This document shows, one piece after another, positions 53,691-62,055 of a stretch of DNA of 64,000 nucleotides; position 1 is the first letter of the stretch, and every line of letters starts with the position of its first letter. Source of the stretch: Vampirovibrionales bacterium (GTDB taxonomy: Bacteria; Cyanobacteriota; Vampirovibrionia; Vampirovibrionales; Vampirovibrionaceae); contig JARXAD010000013.1 of the NCBI GenBank assembly GCA_029866025.1, positions 350,705 through 414,704 on the forward strand, given 5' to 3'. Made by a program: the position numbers and the translations under genes. Below the pieces are notes generated by a model, which ran no database searches, was not told the origin of the DNA, and saw only the letters and a list, made by a program, of their open reading frames with translations.

Positions 53691-54802
53691 AGCTGATCGA
53701 TCAGCCAGTGAAGATTTTTCTTTAGTCGCGGGGCTTCGGGACTGAGAGGGAGGGTTTGTAACGATAGCTCAATGGCTTTGGTGTAGTTTTTAAGGCGATC
53801 GTAGCAAATGCTGAGGTAATCGCCTGGTACCCAGGTGTAATCTGAGTTGTTGACAAAACCGTCGCTGGGACGCGGGCAACTACTGGCGGCGGTAAAAAAG
53901 GGTATCGCGCGTTCCCATTCTTCGCGCTTGTAATGCACCATGCCCACTAAGTTCCAGGCTTCAGCTCGGGTCGAATCGTGGCGAATGGCTCGATGTGCCC
54001 ATTCTAGAGCCTGTTTTTCATCGTTTAATCCTATGGCGCAGTGATAGGCCTGAACCATGGCTTGGTATTGCTCCCAGCCGCAGCCAGGGTTCGCCAAATA
54101 CTCCGTATACATGGCAATGGCATCTGCAAAGCGGTGGTGATCTTTGAGTTCGTTGCCATAGTAAAACGTGGTTCTAGGACTTCGATCGCCTTGATTGTAG
54201 GCTTTTTCGAGAATTTTAATATTTCGGTCTACTTTGCGGGCTTGCAGCTCAGGTAAAGGTCTATGCTCAATACAAATATCCAGTGCGTTAACGGTTTCCC
54301 CTTCATCTGTTTCTACGTATTCATGGATAACGCCCTTCCAGCGAGCTTTGCCGTTATTGCAAATAATGCGTTCGCGGGCGTAACTAAAGTCACAATCCCC
54401 TTTGGCATTAAACGACACCTCATAGGTGCACATGACTTGAATAATACCGGACTGGTTAAGCAGGGTTTCTTTCAATTGTCGAAATCGGGCCTGGTTGTCG
54501 GGTGTGACAATATCATCGGCGTCTAGCCAGACGATCCAATCGCCGGTGCAGGCATTAAAGGCGGCATTGCGGGCAGCGGAAAAATCATCGATCCAAGTAA
54601 AATCAATGACTTTGGCACCCATGCGTTTGGCGATGGCCACGGTATTGTCGGTGCTACCCGTATCTGCCACAATCAGTTCATCGCAAAAACCCTGAGCGCA
54701 AGCAAGCACTCGCTCCAGAGTTTTTTCTTCGTTTTTAACAATCATGGCTAGCGATAACGTGGCCACAAGGGCAGCCTCCATTGCTTTACAGATAGGGAGC
54801 AT
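53687..54802 (-). CDS. Glycosyltransferase family 2 with TPR-like C-terminus
   Basis: 371 residues. GT-A domain at about 15-190 with LSLAMIVKNEEKTLERVL, VADTGSTDNT, and the WLDADDIV metal motif (DxD). The C-terminal half is made of TPR-like helices (ADAIAMYTEYL, QALEWAHRAIRHDSTRAEAWNLVGMVHYKREEWERAIPFF). Such proteins glycosylate envelope or protein targets. The ATG is one base after the stop of the upstream cyclic-nucleotide-binding gene, so coupled translation is likely. ATG 54781 is an alternative. Confidence 0.85.
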   Translation of the reverse strand: MLPICKAMEAALVATLSLAMIVKNEEKTLERVLACAQGFCDELIVADTGSTDNTVAIAKRMGAKVIDFTWIDDFSAARNAAFNACTGDWIVWLDADDIVTPDNQARFRQLKETLLNQSGIIQVMCTYEVSFNAKGDCDFSYARERIICNNGKARWKGVIHEYVETDEGETVNALDICIEHRPLPELQARKVDRNIKILEKAYNQGDRSPRTTFYYGNELKDHHRFADAIAMYTEYLANPGCGWEQYQAMVQAYHCAIGLNDEKQALEWAHRAIRHDSTRAEAWNLVGMVHYKREEWERAIPFFTAASSCPRPSDGFVNNSDYTWVPGDYLSICYDRLKNYTKAIELSLQTLPLSPEAPRLKKNLHWLIDQL

Positions 54803-54803
54803 T

Positions 54804-55169
54804 CTACATCATGCGGGCTACCACCAGCGCCTGAGTGGTATGCCGTAACTGATCCACCAGTGTAAGCACCATGGTGCGAACCAGCGGGGGGCTTTCGAGT
54901 AACAATTGGCGTAATTCATGCTCTGGGTACACACGTACCTCGCAGCGGCTTAAGGCCAAAGCAGAGGCTGAACGGATCTTACCCTCGGCTAATAAAAAGG
55001 ATTCGCCAAAAATGCCACCAGGCTGTATTTTCCGAAGGGGTACCCGTGTTTTTTCATCCCCTTGCTTAAAAATTAGCACTTCGCCAGAGACCACCTCAAA
55101 GGCACGATCGCCCACTTCGCCTTCGGCAATAAGCAGCTGTCCAGCATCGTAAAATTGTTGGATAGGCAT
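54804..55169 (-). CDS. Stand-alone cyclic nucleotide-binding domain protein
   Basis: 121 residues consisting of one cNMP-binding fold (GQLLIAEGEVGDRAFEVVSGEVLIF, PGGIFGESFLLAEGKIRSASALAL) with no DNA-binding domain. FGESFLLAEGKIRSA matches the phosphate-binding cassette with Gly-Glu but with Arg displaced. It ends immediately before the GT2 gene, which it might regulate allosterically (inferred). No strong Shine-Dalgarno. Confidence 0.8.
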   Translation of the reverse strand: MPIQQFYDAGQLLIAEGEVGDRAFEVVSGEVLIFKQGDEKTRVPLRKIQPGGIFGESFLLAEGKIRSASALALSRCEVRVYPEHELRQLLLESPPLVRTMVLTLVDQLRHTTQALVVARMM

Positions 55170-55255
55170 TGTTTACCCGTATCCCACTCTAAAAAATTAT
55201 CACATTGGTATTCTACCAACCTTCCCATCCGCATCAGCCCCCTAAACAATGGACT

Positions 55256-55750
55256 TTAATGGGTTTGGGTAGGTTGTGGGTCAAAAGATTGCTGAGTAAC
55301 GGCGTGTCGGTAAGCAAACATACGATTTAGTTTTTGGCGCACATACCATCCTCCAAACCATTGCCCCAAAAACCCCAGTGGCACTTGGTAGGTTATGTCA
55401 TCTTCTAGCCAGCAAGTGTTGTTATTGTTAGGAATGACCCGATGGGTATGGCACCAGTAAGCAAAAGGGCCCCTTATTTGACGATCCGTAAACTCAAAGG
55501 TAGGTGGGTTTTCCACATAGCCTTCGTGACGGGCTAGCCAATCCAGATAAACCCAAGGCAAAAAGGGGCTTAAAGGCCGCAATCGAAGCACCACTTCGCT
55601 ACCTTCTTCTTCTATGCTCCCTGTTCGGCGCTGCAGTGTCACAGGCTCCCACGGTGGGGTTAGGTCAGCCACGGCTTCAGGACGTTTGTGCCAGTTAAAC
55701 ACGGCTTGGGCAGGGGCGTTAATCAGCGACCGTTTTTTGAAGCGTTGCAT
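55256..55750 (-). CDS. SRPBCC/polyketide cyclase-like protein
   Basis: 164 residues of the START-like SRPBCC fold: RSLINAPAQAVFNWHKRPEAVADLTPPWEP, FTDRQIRGPFAYWCHTHRV, and WLEDDITYQVPLGFLGQWFGG. This subfamily is often linked to lipid or isoprenoid ligand binding, and many copies sit beside SDR epimerase or desaturase genes. ATG 55750 is preferred over the TTG of the track. Divergent from the fatty acid desaturase. Confidence 0.8.
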   Translation of the reverse strand: MQRFKKRSLINAPAQAVFNWHKRPEAVADLTPPWEPVTLQRRTGSIEEEGSEVVLRLRPLSPFLPWVYLDWLARHEGYVENPPTFEFTDRQIRGPFAYWCHTHRVIPNNNNTCWLEDDITYQVPLGFLGQWFGGWYVRQKLNRMFAYRHAVTQQSFDPQPTQTH

Positions 55751-55889
55751 CAATAGGTGTCCATTTCAGTGCGGTTAATAAACCTATGTGGGTGAGTGGC
55801 TCCCCCACGGGCTTTATGTCACAATAACTTCAGATGTTTGTATAGGCAACGTTGTGTTGCTTAACCTGTCCCCTTGGAGCCTTTTCGTT

Positions 55890-56837
55890 ATGTTTCAAAA
55901 GCCCCACTATGCCACCCCCGACCGTCTCAACTGGTCCGTCATTGGCGTGTTTGCCGCCATGCATTTTTTGGCCCTTGGGGCCATTTGGACCTTTAGTTGG
56001 CAAGGCTTAGTGGCCTTTGTGCTGGCGGGCTTTATTACCGGCAGCATGGGGATTTCCTTTGCCTACCACCGGTTGCATACCCACAGTGGCTTTAAATGCC
56101 CCAAGTGGCTCACGTATTTGGCCACCTTTGTGGCGTGCTTGGCTTTTGAAGGCGGCCCCATTTTTTGGGTCTCTACTCATCGGTATCACCATAAAATGTC
56201 GGATAAGCCCTTGGATCCCCACTCGCCTCGCGATGGGTTTTGGTGGTCTCATATGGGGTGGCTCATGTACGAACACCCGGTGCTAAGTGAGCCCGGTGCC
56301 CGCGAAAAAATTACCGCCGATTTGCACGCAGACCCCGTGATTGTGTGGATGGAACAAAATAACGTATTGATTGCCTTGGGTGGCTTTGTGGCCCTGTATA
56401 CCTTGGGCTACTGGATGCAAGGACCTGCCATGGCGCTGTCTCTGTTGTTTTGGGGCGGATTTTTACGCGTGGTGTCGGCATGGCATCAAACGTGGCTGGT
56501 TAATTCGATGACTCACATGGTGGGGTACCGCAACTACAACACGGCAGAAGACAGCAGTAATTTTTGGCTGGTGGCGTTGCTCTCCTTTGGAGAAGGCTGG
56601 CACAACAACCACCACGGAGACCCCCGCACGGCGCGCTTTAACCACCGCTGGTTTGAGTTTGACATTACTTATGCGTGGATGCAGCCTTTGTTGTGGCTGG
56701 GCATTATTACGGATTTTGTGCACCCCCGCGCTATTGTAAAGGGTTTAAAGCTTCCTCAAGATTCGCCCGAAGATGACACCATCCCGGCCAACATCCTTTC
56801 AGGGCTTCGCATGCCCGCCCAAGCTATGGCCCAGTAG
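55890..56837 (+). CDS. Membrane fatty acid desaturase
   Basis: Delta-9 type acyl-CoA/lipid desaturase, 315 residues with four membrane segments. The three His boxes for the di-iron site are intact: HRLHTH, HRYHH and HNNHH, and SAWHQTWLVNSMTH precedes the last. Introduces a double bond into fatty acyl chains, so it works downstream of the fab genes. The track starts 34 codons upstream. ATG 55890 has GGAG 10 bases before it. Terminator at 56893. Confidence 0.93.
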   Translation: MFQKPHYATPDRLNWSVIGVFAAMHFLALGAIWTFSWQGLVAFVLAGFITGSMGISFAYHRLHTHSGFKCPKWLTYLATFVACLAFEGGPIFWVSTHRYHHKMSDKPLDPHSPRDGFWWSHMGWLMYEHPVLSEPGAREKITADLHADPVIVWMEQNNVLIALGGFVALYTLGYWMQGPAMALSLLFWGGFLRVVSAWHQTWLVNSMTHMVGYRNYNTAEDSSNFWLVALLSFGEGWHNNHHGDPRTARFNHRWFEFDITYAWMQPLLWLGIITDFVHPRAIVKGLKLPQDSPEDDTIPANILSGLRMPAQAMAQ

Positions 56838-56859
56838 CAACAAAAGTTGCCTTTTATTG

Positions 56860-56875
56860 TGTAACTAAATGTAAC
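56860..56875 (+). promoter_or_regulatory. TGTAAC-N4-TGTAAC tandem box
   Basis: Perfect tandem hexamers TGTAAC-TAAA-TGTAAC, 114 bases before the 56990 start. The desaturase terminator lies between box and gene, which complicates a simple promoter reading. Confidence 0.4.
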
Positions 56876-56892
56876 GCCGTTGCAGTGTTTTT

Positions 56893-56920
56893 AGGCACCA
56901 AATTAGGGTGCCTGGTTTTT
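56893..56920 (+). terminator. Terminator after the desaturase gene
   Basis: AGGCACC/GGTGCCT stem, 7-base loop, then GGTTTTT. Confidence 0.75.
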
Positions 56921-56989
56921 ATGCAGATAACAGATACCGTGAATGAACGTTAGCTGTATTTACTGTACGAGACGAATGAGGAGAGACCC

Positions 56990-57568
56990 ATGAGTAAAGT
57001 AAAGCAAATTTTAACTGCTTTGGAACCTGCCATTAAGGCCGTAAAAGCTGAAGGGGGGGGGGGGGAGCTTACCCATAAAGTAGTAAACGGTTTTTTTAAA
57101 CAAAAACAGGCGGAATGCAAGGCCTTGGAAACGGAGTTAATAAATACGCCAGGTGCTATCGTTGAAAAAAAAATAATAAAGGATGATACAAAAAATATTA
57201 CTGCTAAAAGTATTAAAGGTACCCACCCCGAATACGGTGACTTTGACATTACGATCACTAAAGCTGGTGATGTTTTGGAAAAAGGTAAAATTTCTACTGA
57301 GAAGACAACACAAGTAGTTGTTAAAGGCGAAGATGTTTTCACATTGAAAAAATCCAAATGGGGTGATGTAAATAGCCCTACTACAGAAAAACAGATTGTT
57401 GTGGGGGACCGCAATGGCTATATTGATTGTGTTGAGGTTCTCAATAAGAAGCATATTCCTGATAGTTTTAAAGTAGCCAGCTATACTGGTCCCCATAAAA
57501 TGGTCGACAAGAGATTGACTTGCGATCAAGAGATCGCCGTTAAAACGCTTGCTAAAGAAGAGACCTAA
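56990..57568 (+). CDS. Hypothetical protein with coding poly-G tract
   Basis: 192 residues, not recognised. Lys/Glu/Thr-rich, soluble, with beta-strand-like alternation (GDFDITITKAGDVLEKGKI, TTQVVVKGEDVFTLKKSKW). It carries 13 consecutive G at codons 22-26, encoding four Gly. Slippage there would shift the frame near the N-terminus. AGGAG 6 bases before the ATG. A TGTAAC box lies upstream and a strong hairpin follows. Confidence 0.6.
   Translation: MSKVKQILTALEPAIKAVKAEGGGGELTHKVVNGFFKQKQAECKALETELINTPGAIVEKKIIKDDTKNITAKSIKGTHPEYGDFDITITKAGDVLEKGKISTEKTTQVVVKGEDVFTLKKSKWGDVNSPTTEKQIVVGDRNGYIDCVEVLNKKHIPDSFKVASYTGPHKMVDKRLTCDQEIAVKTLAKEET
57053..57065 (+). repeat. Homopolymer of 13 G inside a coding region
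   Basis: GAA followed by 13 G, then AGCTT, encodes E-G-G-G-G-E-L. It is the longest mononucleotide run I saw in the window and a candidate phase-variation site. Confidence 0.9.
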
Positions 57569-57582
57569 GTCCAGAAAGTAAA

Positions 57583-57618
57583 AAATAGCCCCCTTATCCA
57601 ATGGTGAGGGGGCTATTT
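57583..57618. terminator. Bidirectional terminator
   Basis: AAATAGCCCCCTTA/TGAGGGGGCTATTT, 14 pairs with one wobble. TTTTTT on the minus side, TTTG on the plus side. Between convergent genes. Confidence 0.8.
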
Positions 57619-57688
57619 GCATGAATGATAAATATTTACGCCAAGTGCCCGTATAAAAGGTGCCTGTATAAAAGCTTTGCTTGCAAGG

Positions 57689-58063
57689 CTAACCGGCGAG
57701 GTATTGTTTGATGGGGCTGTTGAGCATACTGGTGGCAATGTTGCCGCTGTCAAACTGGGCCAGCAGGGCGCTAGGGCCACCCGCCTCTAAAATGGCTTTA
57801 AACTGGGTCACTTTGTCGCTTTGGGCAGTGTCTTCCGCACCCATCTGCTTGGCAAACATCACGGCCTGAGACAGCAACCGCGCTTTGTCTGAAATTTGAG
57901 GAGCAACGCCAGAAAACTCTTGTAGGGCGTAGCCTTTTTTTGCGGCTTCCGCTGCAGGAGACTTGCCAACCACGGCGGCCTCTTGGGTTTCGTCGGTATT
58001 GTTGGCTTTTAAGCTTAAGGCATTCAGTTGGGCGGCGCTGGTGGCGTTCTTAATGGCGTCCAT
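57689..58063 (-). CDS. Hypothetical protein, faint FlgM-like pattern
   Basis: 124 residues, helical, Ala-rich. The C-terminal half reads QISDKARLLSQAVMFAK...DKVTQFKAILEAGG...SGNIATSML, similar in spacing to FlgM anti-sigma factors, but no flagellar or sigma gene is nearby. The similarity may be chance. No signal peptide. Lies downstream of, and on the same strand as, the two FG-motif membrane proteins. Confidence 0.5.
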   Translation of the reverse strand: MDAIKNATSAAQLNALSLKANNTDETQEAAVVGKSPAAEAAKKGYALQEFSGVAPQISDKARLLSQAVMFAKQMGAEDTAQSDKVTQFKAILEAGGPSALLAQFDSGNIATSMLNSPIKQYLAG

Positions 58064-58330
58064 GGGTGGGTCTCTCTGTATCGGTAATTGGGTGGAAACG
58101 TCCGAAAAGGGGGAGGAGAGTCTCTCGTATTATGAAGGGTGGTTTCCTTCAAGGGGAGAGGTTGGGTCTCAACATCCTTAGAATAGAGGAGAACCGATGG
58201 CTTGGCATTCATCCGCAGGTGTATCTTGCCGAAGGGGCAAAGTTCCTCATGAGGGCTACCCAAACATTAACCCATGGAACGATACAGAAAGCCGGCCACG
58301 AGCCGAAAGAGCCTCTGGATGCCTTGCGTC

Positions 58331-59620
58331 TTAGGCATAAGGTGCATACGGCTGAGAGTGCAACAGGCTGGCCCGCTTAGACAGTTGTAATAAGGGGCTT
58401 ATTTTTGCCTGTTCGGCCTTTAAGCGGCTGAATTCTTTGTTGGTGTACCAAGCGTTGTAAGCCACAGGCAACCAGCCAATTAAGAAGAGTACGACACCAA
58501 AGCTGGCTATGCCCATACCAGCGGCCCAGGATTTGGCGGCGCGTGCCAGATAGTGATCGCTTTGTGCCCAGTTTTTCTCAACCCAAGCACCCACGGTAGG
58601 CGACTGTTTTTTAGCGGCTGCCACAATCTCGGCCTGTAATTGGGTTAATTTACCCAAGGTTTCTGAGCCTTTGAGACCGCCTTCTTTGGCAAAGTAGGCT
58701 TTACCTCTTTCAAATAGTTCGGCCGGCGATTTTTTCAATTGGTTGGGATGCGCCAAAAAGCTTTTGGCTAAGCCGGCGTCATGCTCAATTTCCGTGGTGT
58801 ATTGGCGACGTAATTCAGCCCACTGGTCGAGTTTTTCCAGCAGCCCATTGCCCAAGCCACCCAACCGCTTAAACACCCCTCTAGGAATCCCCAAGAAGGT
58901 GTTGCTTTGGGCGGCTTTCACCATGCCTTGGTGGCTGCCTTCCAGCAGGTTGGCCAAGTAGCGGTCTTTGGCGGTGGCAAGCACTTTGCCGTGGGTATCC
59001 AGCACGTTACCCAAGGTGCGGTTGGCTTGATGCTGAGCATAGGTATAGCCGTCAGGGTCCCCTTTTTCTGCCAGCACAATACCCGAGGCCTTGTTGCCCG
59101 CATTAAGGAACAGCTTGTTAAAGACGGGCAGGCCCCAAATGTAAACGGCAATGCTCCAGGTATCGCGGATGGCAATGTCACGCAATTCGCGGAAATCTTG
59201 CTTGATTTTGTTGCCAGCGTCGTCTTTAACCCAGCGGCGTTCCCAGGCACGCTTGGCACGGGCCACTTCCAGGCCAATGTAGGCAAAGGCCACCAAAGCG
59301 CCTCGAGGGGGCGTTGAAAACAGAACTTTGAAGGGCCCCATTTTGTAGTTATGAAAGCCGACAAAATCGTAATTCAGCAATTCTTTGGCAATGGTTTGCT
59401 TGGTATTAAGCCACCATAGCTTTAGGCGTGTGGGATGAAAAAAGCCTGGGCGACTGCCTGTGGCGCCTTTAAAATCTGTCAACGCATCCTCAGCAGCTTT
59501 AATGCCAGGGCCATAATAGCTATCGGCCCAGTTGGTTCCTTTTAATACATTCGAGATATCCCATGATGTTGTAGGAGTAACCGGGGCAGCGCCTTTGCCA
59601 AACTGAGGAGCAATATTCAT
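58331..59620 (-). CDS. Hypothetical membrane protein with N-terminal PQFG motif
   Basis: 429 residues, not recognised. Begins MNIAPQFGKGAAPV, then a soluble segment. Hydrophobic stretches lie near residue 110 (GALVAFAYIGLEVA), near 155 (DTWSIAVYIWGLPVFNKLFL) and near 385 (GMGIASFGVVLFLIGWLPVAYNAW), with a long helical domain between. Architecture parallels the upstream gene, so they may be distant paralogues. Its ATG overlaps the stop of that gene (TGATG), indicating coupled translation. Confidence 0.65.
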   Translation of the reverse strand: MNIAPQFGKGAAPVTPTTSWDISNVLKGTNWADSYYGPGIKAAEDALTDFKGATGSRPGFFHPTRLKLWWLNTKQTIAKELLNYDFVGFHNYKMGPFKVLFSTPPRGALVAFAYIGLEVARAKRAWERRWVKDDAGNKIKQDFRELRDIAIRDTWSIAVYIWGLPVFNKLFLNAGNKASGIVLAEKGDPDGYTYAQHQANRTLGNVLDTHGKVLATAKDRYLANLLEGSHQGMVKAAQSNTFLGIPRGVFKRLGGLGNGLLEKLDQWAELRRQYTTEIEHDAGLAKSFLAHPNQLKKSPAELFERGKAYFAKEGGLKGSETLGKLTQLQAEIVAAAKKQSPTVGAWVEKNWAQSDHYLARAAKSWAAGMGIASFGVVLFLIGWLPVAYNAWYTNKEFSRLKAEQAKISPLLQLSKRASLLHSQPYAPYA

Positions 59621-61020
59621 CAGAATTGCCCTCCGCTCGTCACAAGGCGTCGGTTGGGCTGGGTACCGGCAAAGGTATCACCCGATATCATTGTCATCTC
59701 TTCTGTCAAAGTATAGGCAGGCTTAGAAGTGGCCATGGGTGAAGAGGCAAAGCGCTGAAAGGCAGCCATCAGGTGGGTTGGGTTATTACGGCTGGGCATA
59801 GGCAATAGGGGTTGCAAGCCGCTGCTACTATTTGTACCAGCGCCTGTTAAATCCAGGGTACGGTTGGCCACATACGAATCGTGGTGCTGGGTCCAGGTGA
59901 CCAACTTAAACAAGAAGCCAATGGTCATGGCCACGGTGGCTATCATGTAACCGGTTTTGGTTCTCATCAAGCGCTTATCAGCGTGTTCCACCAGTTCTCT
60001 TATGGTGCTACCTGTAAAGCCTTTGGGTAAATTTTCCACTTGCTTTTCAAAAGCATGGTGCACGTCAAACCAACGCGCTAATTTGAGCATTAACTCTTTG
60101 GTATCGATAGGCTTAGGGCTATGCAACACAGGTACATCTCGCAAGTGCATGTGAGAACCAAGGTTCGTTTTCAGATAGTTAATCTCTTTGACCATAGCCG
60201 TAAAGGATTTTTGGGTTTTTTCGACCATGCCCAAGGGGGTGGTGTCGGGTGTTTTATTGAACCAACGCTTTATGTTGTTGCCAATGCGCTTAATCCACGG
60301 AGTAGGGTCGTTACGATAGGCCGATAGGTGGGTTTCTAAATCGGCGGTAATTTGCTGGAGTTGTTTGCTGTAAGTTGCTTGGTCTTGGGGTTTTAAGCCT
60401 TTTAACAGCGATTTTTCATCAATAATATTGTGAATAAACTTTTGGAACTCACCCTTCCAGCTGCCTTTTTGCTTCATGCTTTCCAGCGTTTTTTTGCCGA
60501 GCTGAGCCTGATACAGCGTGCCCAAGGTGGTGATATCGTTGTGCCCTAGGTGCAGCCCTGTTTTGTAAGGGTTAAAGAACTTTAAGGCAGCCCCAGACAA
60601 CACCAGTGTTGGCCAGATAAAGAACCCTGGGCCACTGGCAAATTCTCGGCCACACTCTTCAATAAAGTTGGGCCAATTGAGGCGCTTAAAACGTTCTTTG
60701 GTGGTGTACAAGGTTCTGTCTAGGCCTTGTTTGCGCTGGGCAACAGGGTCTTCCGAGGGTTTGTAGTCCATGGCGCCCCGGAACAAGGCGTTGTAGGCTC
60801 GGGGCATCCACAGGGCAAAAATGTCCACTAGCATTACACCGGCTAAAAAATCGGTAAGGGTGTATCCCACAAAAGGAATACCAAGACGTCGGTGTAGCCC
60901 GCCTAAAAGCTCAGCCCCAACAGACGGCATTAGGCGCCGCGCAGCCGTACCCGCAAGAGATGCGGTGTTTCCAAAGCGAGGAGTCGCTTTCATCGATGCT
61001 GCAGAGGAGGGAATGGTCAT
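59620..61020 (-). CDS. Hypothetical membrane protein with N-terminal PRFG motif
   Basis: 466 residues from ATG 61020, not recognised. Residues 13-17 read TPRFG. Hydrophobic segments near 55 (DFLAGVMLVDIFALWMP), 125 (GFFIWPTLVLSGAALKFF) and 380 (TGYMIATVAMTIGFLFKLVTW) surround a long helical soluble region. The track version (start 61263) would read through a terminator hairpin at 61059-61090 and carries a low-complexity Ser/Pro leader, so I reject it. No clear Shine-Dalgarno. First gene of a coupled pair. Confidence 0.6.
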   Translation of the reverse strand: MTIPSSAASMKATPRFGNTASLAGTAARRLMPSVGAELLGGLHRRLGIPFVGYTLTDFLAGVMLVDIFALWMPRAYNALFRGAMDYKPSEDPVAQRKQGLDRTLYTTKERFKRLNWPNFIEECGREFASGPGFFIWPTLVLSGAALKFFNPYKTGLHLGHNDITTLGTLYQAQLGKKTLESMKQKGSWKGEFQKFIHNIIDEKSLLKGLKPQDQATYSKQLQQITADLETHLSAYRNDPTPWIKRIGNNIKRWFNKTPDTTPLGMVEKTQKSFTAMVKEINYLKTNLGSHMHLRDVPVLHSPKPIDTKELMLKLARWFDVHHAFEKQVENLPKGFTGSTIRELVEHADKRLMRTKTGYMIATVAMTIGFLFKLVTWTQHHDSYVANRTLDLTGAGTNSSSGLQPLLPMPSRNNPTHLMAAFQRFASSPMATSKPAYTLTEEMTMISGDTFAGTQPNRRLVTSGGQF

Positions 61021-61058
61021 GAAGGGTTTTGGGCGAAAGGGAGGTAAGTGTATTAACG

Positions 61059-61090
61059 AAAAACCCCGAGGCGTTGTGCGCTCTCGGGGT
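61059..61090 (-). terminator. Terminator-like hairpin in the leader of the PRFG gene
   Basis: ACCCCGAG/CTCGGGGT stem with TTTTT following on the minus strand, 38 bases before the ATG. A TGTAAC half-site lies upstream (61104-61109). It may be an attenuator, or the end of a transcript from 61.6 kb. The rest of 61091-61467 shows nothing else. Confidence 0.55.
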
Positions 61091-61467
61091 GATTGTGTGA
61101 AACCTTTTGTTACATTTTCGGTCTCAGCCAAATCACCCCGTGCTTCCAATAAGGACGAGGACAACGACGGTGAGGATAATGATGGAGCGGGATAGCATCC
61201 GGACAACTTTACGTAAGGGGATAAGGGAAGGAGGAGCTTTGCGAAAAAGTGAGTGACAGACACACACCTAGGGTTAAAACAGTCCGAAAAACACGCTTAT
61301 TAGTATTAGCAAGGTAGCCATTAGACGTGGAAGTCCTTGCACATGTTTTAAGGCCCAGAAAGATGAACTACTCAGTAAGGTTTGCATGGTATAGCATAAA
61401 CAAGTTGCGTGGCAAACCGTAATTGCCTAAAAAATCACGAAACTGGTAAAAGATTATCTTTCAGATA

Positions 61468-61659
61468 TCAAAAGGTTTCTAATAGATTTTTATAAAGGGC
61501 GGAAAGCCTAAGTAAAGCCATATCCTTCTTTGTTAAACCAAACTTCTCAAGTTGGGTGTTGTTGGAACAGTTGCCCTTGATTCTTACGGAGGACTGCTTT
61601 AAACTGGCTTGTCCAATAGAGCTTAGCTTTGTATTTGCTTTATGTACGGTATTCGACAT
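61468..61659 (-). CDS. Possible small protein
   Basis: 63-residue open frame, not recognised. Composition is protein-like ([27 protein letters not shown], with an EKFG motif) but no Shine-Dalgarno precedes the ATG. It is divergent from rpmE. Kept as a low-confidence gene. Confidence 0.3.
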   Translation of the reverse strand: MSNTVHKANTKLSSIGQASLKQSSVRIKGNCSNNTQLEKFGLTKKDMALLRLSALYKNLLETF

Positions 61660-61691
61660 TATTTAATGCGTTCAAAGGAATTTGGTTCGCC

Positions 61692-61898
61692 ATGAAACAA
61701 GATATTCACCCTACTTACAACAAAATTACAGCCACCTGCGTGTGCGGTAACACCATTGAAACCGGCTCGGTGCTAAGCGCTATTGCTGTTGAGATTTGCT
61801 CTGCTTGTCACCCGTTCTTCACCGGTCAGCAAAAAATGATCGATACCGAAGGCCGTGTGGATAAATTCAATAAGCGCTACGGCAAAAAGACGGCTTAG
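61692..61898 (+). CDS. rpmE: Ribosomal protein L31
   Basis: 68 residues from ATG 61692 ([10 protein letters not shown], the family start; the track adds 21 residues). Zinc-binding C+ form with CVCGNT and [21 protein letters not shown] lies about 12 bases upstream. Followed by a terminator, then prfA, a common order. Confidence 0.95.
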   Translation: MKQDIHPTYNKITATCVCGNTIETGSVLSAIAVEICSACHPFFTGQQKMIDTEGRVDKFNKRYGKKTA

Positions 61899-61916
61899 TT
61901 GCTTTCCTTTTTCTTT

Positions 61917-61951
61917 AAAACGCCTCGAGGGCTCTCTCTCGGGGCGTTTTT
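61917..61951 (+). terminator. Intrinsic terminator after rpmE
   Basis: CGCCTCGAG/CTCGGGGCG stem with one wobble, then TTTTTAG. Confidence 0.85.
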
Positions 61952-62055
61952 AGTGCAAGCCTCTTTTATAAAGGGCTTCTCTCCGTCATAATAACTCTTT
62001 ACCATAACGTTTAGCTTGTTATATTCCAATTTAAACCAACGGAACCTTTGCTGCT

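Noticed and set aside
58066-58380. 104-residue plus-strand ORF between two minus-strand genes
   Set aside because: Overlaps the 3-prime end of the 58331 gene; no Shine-Dalgarno and no family resemblance.
61021-61263. Upstream extension of the 59620 gene in the ORF track
   Set aside because: It crosses a terminator hairpin and is low-complexity; ATG 61020 gives a sensible protein.
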